The position numbers and the translations under genes are program-made. This document shows, one piece after another, positions 55,111-64,000 of a stretch of DNA of 64,000 bases. This stretch comes from Sediminicola sp. YIK13 (GTDB taxonomy: Bacteria > Bacteroidota > Bacteroidia > Flavobacteriales > Flavobacteriaceae). Positions within the stretch are counted from its first letter, which is position 1. Each line of letters opens with the position of its first letter. The stretch spans positions 600,501 through 664,500 of the forward strand of contig NZ_CP010535.1 of assembly GCF_001430825.1 (NCBI RefSeq), in the 5' to 3' direction. The notes beneath the pieces are model-generated. The model was not told where the DNA came from. It ran no database searches and saw nothing but the letters and a program-made list of their open reading frames with translations.

Positions 55111-56694
55111 ATGCTTACTGGAAAAAATTATATTGGGAACAAGTTGTCCGCTGAAGGAAAACAGAGTTTTAAGACTTTCAACCCCCAAAAGAATATCGAT
55201 AACAAATGTGAATTCAGGGAAGTTTCCAATGATGAGATAGATGCAGCGGTTCGTTTGGCCACCCGTGCCTTTTGGAAGTACAAAAATGTTTCGGCCCTAG
55301 AAAAAGCTCATTTTTTAAGAGCTATAGCGGACGAGATTGAAGCCCTGGGAAAATTGCTTATAGATACTTATATCTCTGAATCTGGATTACCCGAAGGGCG
55401 TGCAGTTGGTGAGCGGGGGAGGACTATGGGCCAATTAAGGGCCTTTGCGACTCTTTTGGAAGAGGGCTCCTGGGTTGATGCCAGCATTGATACGGCACAG
55501 CCGGACCGAGCTCCATTGCCGAAAGCCGATATAAGAAAAATGCTACTTCCTTTAGGACCCATAGCTGTTTTTGGATCCAGTAATTTTCCATTGGCCTTTT
55601 CAACCGCAGGGGGTGATACGGCTAGCGCCTTGGCAGCCGGATGTCCAGTTATTGTTAAGAGCCATCCCATGCATGCAGGAACTGGGGAATTGGTAGCCTC
55701 TGCAATTCTGAAAGCCGCCGAGAAGACGGGTATGCCCAATGGGGTATTTTCCAATTTAAACAGTTCGGGAATAGCCGTAGGTCAAGCATTGGTCATGCAT
55801 TCCGGAATAAAGGCCGTAGGTTTTACAGGGAGTATAAAAGGGGGGATGGCCCTCTATAAACTGGCAGCAGAACGTAAAGAGCCCATACCTGTCTTCGCAG
55901 AAATGGGTAGTATTAATCCTGTAATTGCCTTACCGAGTGCCCTATTAGAGAAAGGGGATTATTGGGCAAAACAATATGCGGGGTCCATTACCTTGGGAGC
56001 CGGACAGTTCTGCACTAATCCAGGATTGATTTTAGGATTGGAGGGAGATGCCTTTGATTCGTTTGTGGATCAATTAGGCCAAGAATTGGAGCAGATAGAG
56101 CCGAGCTGTATGTTGCACCCAAATATTTACAAGGGCTATAATGAATCCAAGCAAAAACTCTCAGATCAGGAGGGGACAACTGTTGTTTGTTCTTACGATA
56201 ATAAGGTGCCACCCAATTATGCCCAACAAAAAGTAGTAACTGTAAGTGGAGCCCAATTCTTAGCCAACACTACACTCCATCAAGAGGTATTTGGACCATT
56301 TTCTGTAGTGGTAAAATGCAGGGACAAGACTGAATTAAAAAACATTTTGGAGCACTTGGAAGGCCAGTTAACAGGAACCATTTTGGGAAATAAGGAGGAG
56401 TTGGAGAGTTACCAAGACATAGTAGAAGCCTTGACCAATAGGGTGGGAAGAATTATTTTTAATGGAGTCCCAACAGGGGTGGAAGTTTGTCCATCCATGC
56501 AACATGGGGGGCCATTTCCAGCGTCAACGGATAGCAGATTTACTTCTGTTGGGGTCTCCGCCATTAAAAGATGGTCCAGACCCGTTGCTTTTCAAGATTG
56601 GCCAAATGAATTGTTGCCCAAGGCATTGCAAAACAAGAACCCATTGAACCTTTTGAGGCTTGTCAATGGAAGGTATACCAACGATAAAATATAA
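55111..56694 (+). CDS. Aldehyde dehydrogenase, probable alpha-ketoglutarate semialdehyde dehydrogenase
   Basis: 527 residues. Catalytic C301 (GAGQFCTNPG) and E264 (FAEMGSINP), with the cofactor loop GFTGSIKGG. The long C-terminal part and NPVIALPS match the 2,5-dioxovalerate dehydrogenase subgroup that oxidises alpha-ketoglutarate semialdehyde to alpha-ketoglutarate. The product feeds the TCA cycle. 31 nt after the lyase gene. Confidence 0.9.
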   Translation: MLTGKNYIGNKLSAEGKQSFKTFNPQKNIDNKCEFREVSNDEIDAAVRLATRAFWKYKNVSALEKAHFLRAIADEIEALGKLLIDTYISESGLPEGRAVGERGRTMGQLRAFATLLEEGSWVDASIDTAQPDRAPLPKADIRKMLLPLGPIAVFGSSNFPLAFSTAGGDTASALAAGCPVIVKSHPMHAGTGELVASAILKAAEKTGMPNGVFSNLNSSGIAVGQALVMHSGIKAVGFTGSIKGGMALYKLAAERKEPIPVFAEMGSINPVIALPSALLEKGDYWAKQYAGSITLGAGQFCTNPGLILGLEGDAFDSFVDQLGQELEQIEPSCMLHPNIYKGYNESKQKLSDQEGTTVVCSYDNKVPPNYAQQKVVTVSGAQFLANTTLHQEVFGPFSVVVKCRDKTELKNILEHLEGQLTGTILGNKEELESYQDIVEALTNRVGRIIFNGVPTGVEVCPSMQHGGPFPASTDSRFTSVGVSAIKRWSRPVAFQDWPNELLPKALQNKNPLNLLRLVNGRYTNDKI

Positions 56695-56701
56695 CGGTGC
56701 T

Positions 56702-58432
56702 ATGAAATATTCTGGAGTCTTACTTGTCTGTCTTATCTTGTTACAACAGGGATTTGCACAAAATAAAATGATTGATGCAACAACTTCCCTGCACCAAATC
56801 ATAGGTAACTATGAGAACCACGAAGGTTATAATAAAAAAGACTACCCATTGGGGCTCTTTAGCAAGGATTATTATAAGGCCGAGGCAGATTTTGCCAAGA
56901 ACCTTCTCTCTGAATTATCTTCGCTTACATTTGCGGACCTTAGCGAAACTGATCAGATATCTTATAAGCTGCTTGCATTTGTATTGCAAGATGAAATCGA
57001 CTTTTACAAATATGAAGGGTATTTAAACCCATTGCTATCAGATTCTGGGTTTCATAACAATTTAACCTATATGGTGAGACCTTTGAACAGCTATGAACAG
57101 GTAAGGGCATATCTTAGAAAGTTAAATGCCGTACCCAATTATGTCGAGCAGCATCTTATAAATTTACGGGAAGGCTTAAAAAAGGGAGTGTCTCAACCGA
57201 AGATCATTTTTGAGGGGTATGAATCAACCTACAACGATCACATTATTCAAAATTATGTGGACAGTTACTATTATTCACCATTTCAAAGCCTGCCTAAAGA
57301 GCTAACCCAAATACAAGTAGATTCTGTCTTAAAAGCAGCAAAAGAGGCGATTACAAACAATGTAACTCCCCAATTTTTGCGTATAAAAGCGTTTTTCGAA
57401 CGGGAATACCTGCCGAACACCAGAGAGGCCATAGGTGTTTCCGAAACCCCCAATGGGAAGGGGTATTATCAAAACAGAATAAATTTTTATACAACCGATA
57501 CGATATACTCAGCGGATGATATTCACCAAATTGGATTAAGTGAAGTGGCCAGGATCAAGGCTCAAATGGAACAGATTATTGAGCAGCTGGAATTTAAAGG
57601 AAGCTTTGAGGATTTTTTCCAATTTCTAAGGACCGACCCCCAATTCTATGCAAAAACCCCAAAGGAATTGTTGATGATCGCCAGGGATATTGCCAAAAGG
57701 GCCGATGCACAGCTCCCCCGATTTTTTAAAACCCTACCTCGTAAACCGTATGGTGTGGCTCCCGTACCCGATGCCATAGCCCCCAAATATACAGGCGGGC
57801 GATATGTTGGCACATCCAAAAATAGCACCGATCCAGGTTACTATTGGGTAAACACCTATGACCTGCCCAGTAGAACCCTTTATACGTTGCCTTCTTTGAC
57901 GGTCCATGAAGCGGTTCCTGGACATCACCTTCAAGGTGCCTTGAACTTGGAATTGGGGGATAGTATTCCAAAATTCAGAAAGAACTTATATCTCTCTGCC
58001 TTCGGGGAGGGATGGGGCCTTTACAGTGAGTTTTTAGCGGAAGAAATGGGAATGTATACAACCCCCTATGAACATTTTGGAAAGCTTACCTATGAAATGT
58101 GGCGCGCATGCCGGTTGGTGGTCGATACCGGTATTCATGCGAAGGGATGGACCCGAGAACAAGTGGTAGATTTTATGTCATCGAACACAGCACTCTCCCT
58201 ACACGAAATAAATACGGAAACCGATCGCTATATTTCATGGCCAGGACAGGCATTGTCCTACAAAATAGGGGAGCTAAAAATTAGGGAGCTTCGTAAAAAA
58301 GCAGAAACTACCTTGGGCTCTAAATTTGATGTTAGGGATTTTCATGAGGTGGTACTTGGGCAAGGCACGGTTACCCTGTCTATTTTGGAACAAAGAATAA
58401 ATGAATACATAAAGAAGCGAACCAATGAGTAG
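56702..58432 (+). CDS. Secreted DUF885 peptidase-like protein
   Basis: 576 residues from the ATG at 56702, with a signal peptide (SGVLLVCLILLQQGFAQ). The HEAVPGHHLQ motif near residue 401 is the zinc-site variant of DUF885, followed by FGEGWGLYSEFLAEEMG, whose Glu may be a further ligand. The family is distantly like M2/M3-type helical metallopeptidases. Inside a hydroxyproline operon it may release hydroxyproline from collagen-like peptides (inference). Its end overlaps the epimerase start by 8 nt. Confidence 0.9.
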   Translation: MKYSGVLLVCLILLQQGFAQNKMIDATTSLHQIIGNYENHEGYNKKDYPLGLFSKDYYKAEADFAKNLLSELSSLTFADLSETDQISYKLLAFVLQDEIDFYKYEGYLNPLLSDSGFHNNLTYMVRPLNSYEQVRAYLRKLNAVPNYVEQHLINLREGLKKGVSQPKIIFEGYESTYNDHIIQNYVDSYYYSPFQSLPKELTQIQVDSVLKAAKEAITNNVTPQFLRIKAFFEREYLPNTREAIGVSETPNGKGYYQNRINFYTTDTIYSADDIHQIGLSEVARIKAQMEQIIEQLEFKGSFEDFFQFLRTDPQFYAKTPKELLMIARDIAKRADAQLPRFFKTLPRKPYGVAPVPDAIAPKYTGGRYVGTSKNSTDPGYYWVNTYDLPSRTLYTLPSLTVHEAVPGHHLQGALNLELGDSIPKFRKNLYLSAFGEGWGLYSEFLAEEMGMYTTPYEHFGKLTYEMWRACRLVVDTGIHAKGWTREQVVDFMSSNTALSLHEINTETDRYISWPGQALSYKIGELKIRELRKKAETTLGSKFDVRDFHEVVLGQGTVTLSILEQRINEYIKKRTNE

Positions 58433-59432
58433 AAAGACCTTCTTTTGTATTGATGCCCATACGTGTGGCAATCCAGTACGTGTTGTTGCCGGGGGTGGAC
58501 CTAATTTAATTGGGAACAACATGAGCGAGAAAAGACAACATTTCCTAAAGGAGTATGATTGGATTCGTCGCGGGTTGATGTTCGAGCCAAGGGGGCATGA
58601 TATGATGAGTGGAAGTATTCTTTTTCCTCCGCATGATCCCAATAATGATTTTGCCATCTTGTTCATAGAAACATCCGGTTGTCTGCCCATGTGCGGTCAT
58701 GGGACCATTGGCACCATTACCATAGCCATAGAGGAAGGGCTCGTGACCCCAAAAAATCCCGGGAAGGTTTTAATGGAAGCTCCTGCTGGGTTGGTGGAAA
58801 TAGAATATCAACAAACAGGCAAAAAAGTAGATTGGGTAAAATTGATCAATGTAAAGAGTTATTTGGCCGCTGAAAATTTGACCGTAGCTTGTCCGGAATT
58901 GGGAGAACTTACCTTCGATGTAGCCTATGGCGGTAACTATTATGCCATTGTGGATCCCCAAAAAAACTTTTCAGGAATTCATAATTTCACTGCCAATGAT
59001 ATCATCCGATATTCACAGGTGATACGGGACGATATCAATAAAAAATACCCGGATAGATTTATACATCCAGAGAATGATACGATAAGGGATGTTTCCCATA
59101 TACTCTGGACTGGGAATCCTTTAGACCCAACTTCTTCTGGCCGCAATGCTGTTTTTTATGGAGAAAAGGCGATTGATAGATCACCATGTGGTACAGGAAC
59201 ATCGGCCCGGATGGCGCAGTTATTCGCAAAAGGAAAACTGCAGGTGGGAGAAGCATATATTCATGAGAGCTTTATCGGCTCCAAATTCATTGGAAAGGTA
59301 GAATCGGTCACCGCCCTGAATGGAAAAACAGCCATTGTTCCAAGTGTTCAAGGTTGGGCCTTTGTGTATGGTTACAACAACATTATCATTGATAATGATG
59401 ATCCCTACGCCCACGGATTTCAAGTAATATGA
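58425..59432 (+). CDS. 4-hydroxyproline 2-epimerase
   Basis: 335 residues of the proline racemase fold. Both catalytic cysteines are present, C90 (LPMCGHGTIG) and C255 (DRSPCGTGTSAR), which marks an epimerase; trans-3-hydroxyproline dehydratases have Ser or Thr at the first site. It converts trans-4-hydroxy-L-proline to the cis-D isomer. Last gene of the operon; the D-hydroxyproline dehydrogenase that should come next in the pathway is not in the window. Confidence 0.93.
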   Translation: MSRKTFFCIDAHTCGNPVRVVAGGGPNLIGNNMSEKRQHFLKEYDWIRRGLMFEPRGHDMMSGSILFPPHDPNNDFAILFIETSGCLPMCGHGTIGTITIAIEEGLVTPKNPGKVLMEAPAGLVEIEYQQTGKKVDWVKLINVKSYLAAENLTVACPELGELTFDVAYGGNYYAIVDPQKNFSGIHNFTANDIIRYSQVIRDDINKKYPDRFIHPENDTIRDVSHILWTGNPLDPTSSGRNAVFYGEKAIDRSPCGTGTSARMAQLFAKGKLQVGEAYIHESFIGSKFIGKVESVTALNGKTAIVPSVQGWAFVYGYNNIIIDNDDPYAHGFQVI

Positions 59433-59590
59433 TCAGGAGGGCCAACAAGACTCACTACTTTTTTGCTCGAGGAATACAGAACTGACATTTGTCATAATTA
59501 ATTTGGTCCTACGGTTATAGATTTGAAGCAAGGCCCGAAATTTATTTGGGTATTGGTTCAGATTTAAAAAGCTTCGGCACATTAACACAT

Positions 59591-60499
59591 ATGGATTTCA
59601 TAGATTATTATAAGGTTTTAGGGCTGTCCAAAGGGGCATCTGAGAAAGAGATCAAAAAAGCCTACAGGAAAATGGCCCGTAAATACCATCCCGATCTTAA
59701 TCCCAACGACAAGGAAGCGGAAAAAAAGTTCAAACAGATCAATGAGGCCAATGAAGTGCTTGGTGATCCTGAAAAACGTAAGAAGTATGACCAATACGGT
59801 AAGGATTGGGAGCATGCAGAAGCTTTTGAAGAGGCAAGGAAGCAGCGGTCACGATCTTCCGCCTTTGGAAGGGAAGGTTTTGAAGATTATAGGTATGGCG
59901 GCGGGGAAACGGCCGGTGATTTCTCGGATTTTTTTAATGCCATGTTTGGAGGACGTAGCCAAAGGTCACAGCGAAGGCAGGTTAAATTCAGAGGACAAGA
60001 TTTTAATGCGGAGCTTCAGCTTGGTCTTATGGATGCCTATACAACCCATAAGCAGACCCTTACGGTAAACAACAGAAAAATAAGGATCACTATTCCGGCT
60101 GGGGTAGAGGATGGCCAGACGATTAAAATAGCGGGACATGGGGGGGCTGGAGTTAATGGAGGACCCAATGGAGATCTTTATATTACTTTTTCAATTGTAA
60201 ATAATACGGCCTTTAAAAGAGAGGGCGAAAATTTATACAAAACAGAGGAAATTCCCTTGATTAAAGCTGTTTTAGGGGGTGAAATTACCATAAGCACTTT
60301 AACTGGTGTTGTCAAATTGAAAGTAAAACCGAATACCCAAAACGGCACCAAGGTAAAATTAAAGGGCAAGGGATTCCCCAAGTATAAAAAAGATGGGCAG
60401 TTTGGAGATCTTTTTGTTACCTATTCCGTGAAAATACCAACATACTTGACACCTAGACAAAAAGAGTTGTTTGAGGAACTTGAAAAAACAAACCTATAA
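59591..60499 (+). CDS. cbpA: CbpA-type DnaJ co-chaperone
   Basis: 302 residues from the ATG at 59591. A J domain at 1-70 with HPD at 33-35 (RKYHPDLNP), a Gly/Ser/Arg linker (residues about 85-130) without the DnaJ zinc repeats, and two C-terminal substrate-binding barrels ([31 protein letters not shown]). It stimulates DnaK. The partner modulator follows 13 nt later. Confidence 0.95.
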   Translation: MDFIDYYKVLGLSKGASEKEIKKAYRKMARKYHPDLNPNDKEAEKKFKQINEANEVLGDPEKRKKYDQYGKDWEHAEAFEEARKQRSRSSAFGREGFEDYRYGGGETAGDFSDFFNAMFGGRSQRSQRRQVKFRGQDFNAELQLGLMDAYTTHKQTLTVNNRKIRITIPAGVEDGQTIKIAGHGGAGVNGGPNGDLYITFSIVNNTAFKREGENLYKTEEIPLIKAVLGGEITISTLTGVVKLKVKPNTQNGTKVKLKGKGFPKYKKDGQFGDLFVTYSVKIPTYLTPRQKELFEELEKTNL

Positions 60500-60512
60500 C
60501 CTGTAATCGAAG

Positions 60513-60806
60513 ATGATGAATACGTACTATATAACGATAAAGGATTTTTGTAGTAGTCATGAGATAGAGGAGTCTTTTGTTTTTACACTTGGTGAGTATG
60601 ATTTGGTGACAGTGGAGATCGTGGAACAAGAACACTATATCCATCAGGAAGAACTGCCAAAGCTTGAGAAAATGGTGAGGCTACATCAGGATCTTGGTAT
60701 TAATCTGGAAGGTTTGGAGGCCATTCACCACCTGTTGGAAAGGGTAGAGCAGATGCAGTCGGAAGTCCACCTGCTTAAAAATAAACTTAGAAAATGGGAA
60801 GAATGA
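60513..60806 (+). CDS. cbpM: CbpM-type chaperone modulator
   Basis: 97 residues with a MerR-like helical fold: YYITIKDFCSSHEIEESFVFTLGEYDLV, YIHQEELPKLEKMVRLHQDLGINLEGLEAI and a C-terminal coiled coil (LLERVEQMQSEVHLLKNKL). CbpM binds the J domain of CbpA and inhibits it. Position immediately after cbpA is decisive. Confidence 0.92.
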   Translation: MMNTYYITIKDFCSSHEIEESFVFTLGEYDLVTVEIVEQEHYIHQEELPKLEKMVRLHQDLGINLEGLEAIHHLLERVEQMQSEVHLLKNKLRKWEE

Positions 60807-60827
60807 CCAATCAATTAAATCCCATAA

Positions 60828-61505
60828 TTATTGTCTAATGACCCTTCCGTCTTCCATTTCTATGATCCGATCCGTTCTTTTCGCAAAATCAATATCGTGG
60901 GTAACAATTAAGAGGGACAAACCTTCATTCTCCTTTAATTCCTTTAAAATTTGAAATACGTTTTCAGAATTGTGGCTGTCCAGGTTTCCGGTGGGTTCAT
61001 CACCCATTAATATGGTGGGGTTGTTGATCAAAGCCCTTGCAATGGCCACACGTTGCTTTTCACCTCCTGATATCCGTGAAGCTTTATTGTTGGCCAAATG
61101 TTCAATATGCAACATTTTTAGTTTTTCCATGGCATTGTGCTCTATTTCTCCAAATGATTTTTCTGCCAATTTTTTTGCTGGGAGCATCACATTTTCCAAG
61201 ACCGAAAATTCAGAAAGGAGGTAATGGAACTGGAAAACGAAACCTATGTTTTTATTTCTAATTCTTGAAAGTTCTTCATTCTTTTTACCCGTAATAAGTT
61301 CATTGTTGAAATATAGTTCTCCTTCATAATCGGTGTCCATGGTAGAAAGAATATAAAGAAGAGTGGATTTCCCAGAACCAGATTTTCCCATAATGGAAAC
61401 GAACTCTCCATTTTTTATCTGAAATGAAATATCCTTTAAGACATGAAAAGGCACTGGTTTTTTAAAATGTTTGTTGATATGTTTAGCTTCTAAAACGAAA
61501 TCCAT
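60828..61505 (-). CDS. ABC transporter ATP-binding protein (LolD/MacB type)
   Basis: 225 residues. Walker A GKSGSGKS (40-47), signature SGGEKQRVAIARAL, Walker B TILMGDEPTGNLDS, H loop VTHD. The signature has Glu in place of the usual Gln, common in this subfamily. The closest types act with FtsX-like permeases. Last gene of an operon after its permease (9 nt gap). Confidence 0.95.
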   Translation of the reverse strand: MDFVLEAKHINKHFKKPVPFHVLKDISFQIKNGEFVSIMGKSGSGKSTLLYILSTMDTDYEGELYFNNELITGKKNEELSRIRNKNIGFVFQFHYLLSEFSVLENVMLPAKKLAEKSFGEIEHNAMEKLKMLHIEHLANNKASRISGGEKQRVAIARALINNPTILMGDEPTGNLDSHNSENVFQILKELKENEGLSLLIVTHDIDFAKRTDRIIEMEDGRVIRQ

Positions 61506-61514
61506 ACATGGGTT

Positions 61515-62777
61515 TTAAGATCCTCTAATAATTCGTACCGGGTCTATTCTTTTTGCCTTATTTGCGGGCAAATACCCCGCTATAAATGTCGAAATTAAGG
61601 CGAAAACAATACCTATGACATAGTACCAAGCATTGAAATTGACAGGATATGTGGTAATGGTGGGCAACGCCTCCGTTTCAAAGGGTACCTTATCTATTAT
61701 GTTTGAAAGGATATACCCTACGATCAGACCACTAACACCTCCTAGAATACCAATGATCATGGCCTGGCTCATAAAGATGAGTTTAACGTCACGACCAGAA
61801 AATCCAGTCGCTTTTAATATGGCGATATCTTTCATTTTCTCGTAAATGAGCATGTTGAGAATATTATAGATTCCAAAACCGGCTACGATTAATAGTGTAA
61901 TGGAAACCGCATAGGTTATGAGGTTCCGGATGTTTGATCCAGTTTCGAACTGTGCATTGGCCTCGTTGATGTCCGTTGCCTTCACCTTAAATTGGCGTTC
62001 CATTGTAATTGCCATTGACTCCGCCTTAGAGATGTCATTAAGTTTTACATTGATATCGGTAATATAGTTTTCTGCTTCACCGAGTATGCGTTGTACCGTT
62101 TTTAAGTTGGCATAACTTTGTACGTTGTCCAGATCGGCGATACCACTTTGGTACAACCCCACAATTTTTAACGGAAAGACATCGCCCGAAACAGTACTGA
62201 TCTGCACCCTATCCCCAGGGGAGAGAGACATTTTTTTAGCCAATCCAGCTCCCAGAAGAATACCGTTGTCATTGTTTTTTAACGCAATGGGTGTGCCTTG
62301 GATGATGTAATCCTGAATATTTGATAGTCGGACTTCTTCCATAATATCAATTCCTGTCAATTTCCCGCCCAATTCTATAGACCCTGATAAATAGAAGATT
62401 TGTGCCCCCAATTGTGGGGTGGCGCCCAGAACGTTTTTGTCCGCTTTTAAATACTGGATTATGGGCACGGCATTGTGGATTTTTTTTTGGGCCTGCTTGG
62501 GCTTGATGGAATGCACTACATTAAAAGTGTTCGCATAATCTTCATAAAGACCTATGGGTTGTTTTTCACTTGGTTCTATTTCATTGTAAATATGGATATG
62601 TGGGGTTTGATTGAGGATCAGATCGTCCAGCATACTATTTAGTCCCGTCATAAAACTTACCAAGGTAATATAAGCGCCTATCCCAAAAGTGACCCCAAGT
62701 GAAGCGGTAATGGTAGATTTCATCTTGGTGGTAAGATGTGTCTTTGCAATTCCTAAAATGACTTTCCAATTGGTCAT
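61515..62777 (-). CDS. MacB/FtsX-type ABC permease
   Basis: 420 residues. One N-terminal helix (ITASLGVTFGIGAYITLVSFM), a large periplasmic domain, and three C-terminal helices (VSITLLIVAGFGIYNILNMLIY, IIGILGGVSGLIVGYIL, YYVIGIVFALISTFIAGYL) before the conserved PANKAKRIDPVRIIRG. Mechanotransmission-type transporter with its own adaptor; overlaps the adaptor gene by 4 nt (ATGA). Confidence 0.94.
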   Translation of the reverse strand: MTNWKVILGIAKTHLTTKMKSTITASLGVTFGIGAYITLVSFMTGLNSMLDDLILNQTPHIHIYNEIEPSEKQPIGLYEDYANTFNVVHSIKPKQAQKKIHNAVPIIQYLKADKNVLGATPQLGAQIFYLSGSIELGGKLTGIDIMEEVRLSNIQDYIIQGTPIALKNNDNGILLGAGLAKKMSLSPGDRVQISTVSGDVFPLKIVGLYQSGIADLDNVQSYANLKTVQRILGEAENYITDINVKLNDISKAESMAITMERQFKVKATDINEANAQFETGSNIRNLITYAVSITLLIVAGFGIYNILNMLIYEKMKDIAILKATGFSGRDVKLIFMSQAMIIGILGGVSGLIVGYILSNIIDKVPFETEALPTITTYPVNFNAWYYVIGIVFALISTFIAGYLPANKAKRIDPVRIIRGS

Positions 62778-63856
62778 TTTTCTGGTTTTAGTAATTCAGT
62801 TTCTTTGGTTATTCCGGATAAGATTTCCACCCGTTCCAAATTTTGTAAGCCAATAGAAACCACAACGGATCCTTCCGAGGTCCTTACCTTGTTCCCTTCC
62901 ATAAGATACTCTTTGGGGATGGTAAGGGTATGTTCTTTTTCTGCAACAATAATATTTCCCTCCCCCGAAAGTCCTGGATACAATACCTTGGGAGGAGATA
63001 CAAATTCAGCTTCAATTTTAAAGGTTTGGGAACGTTCCTCTTTCCTAGGGTAGATTTTACTGATCTTGGCTTCAAAAACATCGGATCCGTAGGCATCAAG
63101 AGTGATGAGGGCTCTTAATCCCAAGGCTATTTTTACAATATCCACTTCATCCACCAACATTTCAATTATAAAATCATCATCCTTACCTATGGCGGCAATT
63201 GGTTCCATAGTACTGACCAGCTCCCCAGGATTTTTGAACAGGGCATATACCTTCCCGTTAATTTTGCTTTCTACCGTAAAATCCTCCGTGTTTATCAAGG
63301 AAGTTCTATAGCTATTCTTAGCTTGTTCCAATTGGGTCTTCAGCTCATTTTTGGTTCGGTTGTATTTCGTCTGTAGCAGTTGTAGTTGATTGGTTGAAAG
63401 TTCAAAATTTAATTTTTTGGTGTCGTATTCCAATTTGGACCCTATCTTTTGTTTCCAAAGGGCCTCTTGTCTGAAAAAATTTATGGAATCGTTCCGGTAG
63501 CGCAAACGGGCTGCATTCATTTCGTCCTGAATGTCCCTCAAAATTGCATAATTGCCCTGATAATTTTCCTGGGCCAATTTCACATTGAGACGGGCATTTT
63601 CTGTATTTAATTTCGGAGATGTATTTATAATCTGTAAAATGGGCGCCCCTTTTTTTACCAGATCACCCTCTTCAACCAAGTTGATATCCAAGATGCCATT
63701 AACGGCCGAATATACCTGGTAGAGACTATCGGGTTGTATGGTAACTGATGAATATACAGATTCTGTCATTTTGATTTCCACAGGACGTACTATTTCTTGT
63801 TTTTTACCACAAGAGACTAAAAGCAGGAGACAGGGTATGGCTTTTTTGAGTAGCAT
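62774..63856 (-). CDS. Lipoprotein HlyD/RND-type periplasmic adaptor
   Basis: 360 residues. Lipobox LLVSC at Cys16. A lipoyl-like half motif (NGILDINLVEEGDLVKKGAPILQI), a long alpha-helical hairpin (about 75-200), the second lipoyl half (VESKINGKVYALFKNPGELV) and beta-barrel region ending in LTIPKEYLMEGNKV. It would bridge the permease at 61515-62777 to an outer-membrane channel, which is not in the window. Exported substrate unknown. Confidence 0.94.
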   Translation of the reverse strand: MLLKKAIPCLLLLVSCGKKQEIVRPVEIKMTESVYSSVTIQPDSLYQVYSAVNGILDINLVEEGDLVKKGAPILQIINTSPKLNTENARLNVKLAQENYQGNYAILRDIQDEMNAARLRYRNDSINFFRQEALWKQKIGSKLEYDTKKLNFELSTNQLQLLQTKYNRTKNELKTQLEQAKNSYRTSLINTEDFTVESKINGKVYALFKNPGELVSTMEPIAAIGKDDDFIIEMLVDEVDIVKIALGLRALITLDAYGSDVFEAKISKIYPRKEERSQTFKIEAEFVSPPKVLYPGLSGEGNIIVAEKEHTLTIPKEYLMEGNKVRTSEGSVVVSIGLQNLERVEILSGITKETELLKPEK

Positions 63857-63861
63857 TACAG

Positions 63862-64000
63862 TTATTGATTTGGATTGGATTTAAAGACAATGAATTCGCT
63901 GATATTGGTCATATCAATGGCTCCAACCAATTCATTATTATGTGTGACGGGATAAAAAGTGCTTTTTTCATTCCTTATATTTTCTAAAACTGAGGTAATT
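63862..64000 (-). CDS. C-terminal end of a CBS-domain protein (partial)
   Basis: The last 46 codons of a leftward gene entering from beyond the window, ending 5 nt before the adaptor start. The fragment FYPVTHNNELVGAIDMTNISEFIVF is the typical end of a CBS module. In flavobacteria a CBS pair ending this way caps site-2 protease (M50) proteins, but that domain is outside the window, so this is only a suggestion. Confidence 0.7.
   Translation of the reverse strand, partial: ITSVLENIRNEKSTFYPVTHNNELVGAIDMTNISEFIVFKSNPNQ

Overview
The window looks like a chromosomal segment of a marine-type member of the Flavobacteriaceae (Bacteroidota). The evidence is AT-rich intergenic DNA, recurrent promoters of the Bacteroidota form TTG-N19/20-TAnnTTTG (seen cleanly upstream of tRNA-His, tRNA-Met, HU and the 3.6 kb gene), Bacteroidota-typical genes (fused ResB-CcsA, BshB1, DUF4290, DUF2911, START-like, a secretion-type C-terminal domain), and many TTG starts. 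No rRNA, CRISPR array, insertion sequence or prophage was seen.

Layout. 1-3.2 kb: the 5' part of a large secreted S8/S53-like protease with MBG repeats, cut by the window edge. 3.5-6.9 kb: a three-gene group made of a small three-helix membrane protein resembling Pycsar effectors, an HD-domain phosphohydrolase and a TPR/class III nucleotide cyclase. 7-9 kb: sparse small conserved genes. 9.2-11.8 kb: katG and a small lipoprotein. 12-20.9 kb: housekeeping (tRNA-Met, aminotransferase IV, YqgE, HU, Fmt, RecQ, P-loop kinase, DUF493, DUF4290, MurA). 20.5-26.7 kb: pirin, VOC, GNAT, lysoplasmalogenase, barrel protein, DUF3124 lipoprotein, M20 hydrolase, DUF1801. 26.8-30.9 kb: a probable light-repair operon (SRPBCC, SDR, photolyase, divergent cryptochrome) with a palindromic operator candidate. 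31-33.1 kb: secreted proteins. 33.1-40 kb: a galactose locus with a truncated galT, galK, a NrtR-type regulator, a sodium/sugar symporter, a 33-residue membrane microprotein and a large secreted PIG-L protein. 40-43.4 kb: MscS channel, lipoprotein, Maf, KdsC-like phosphatase, DUF2520. 43.5-48.7 kb: cytochrome c assembly fusion, trans-sulfuration-type enzyme, bacillithiol deacetylase. 48.7-53 kb: hybrid TPR histidine kinase, tRNA-His, M28 peptidase. 53.1-59.4 kb: hydroxyproline catabolism under an AraC regulator. 59.6-64 kb: CbpA/CbpM chaperone pair and an MacB-like efflux operon, then the tail of a CBS-domain protein.

The best candidate for an under-described system is the cyclase/HD/TM-effector group at 3.5-6.9 kb. 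It has the parts expected of a cyclic-nucleotide signalling or defence module, but split into separate genes and with adenylyl-cyclase-type substrate residues. Other notable points are a MurA with Asp in place of the fosfomycin-target Cys, a galT fragment that ends inside a terminator hairpin, a photolyase-family protein lacking the usual GWQW motif, and two strong operator-like palindromes.
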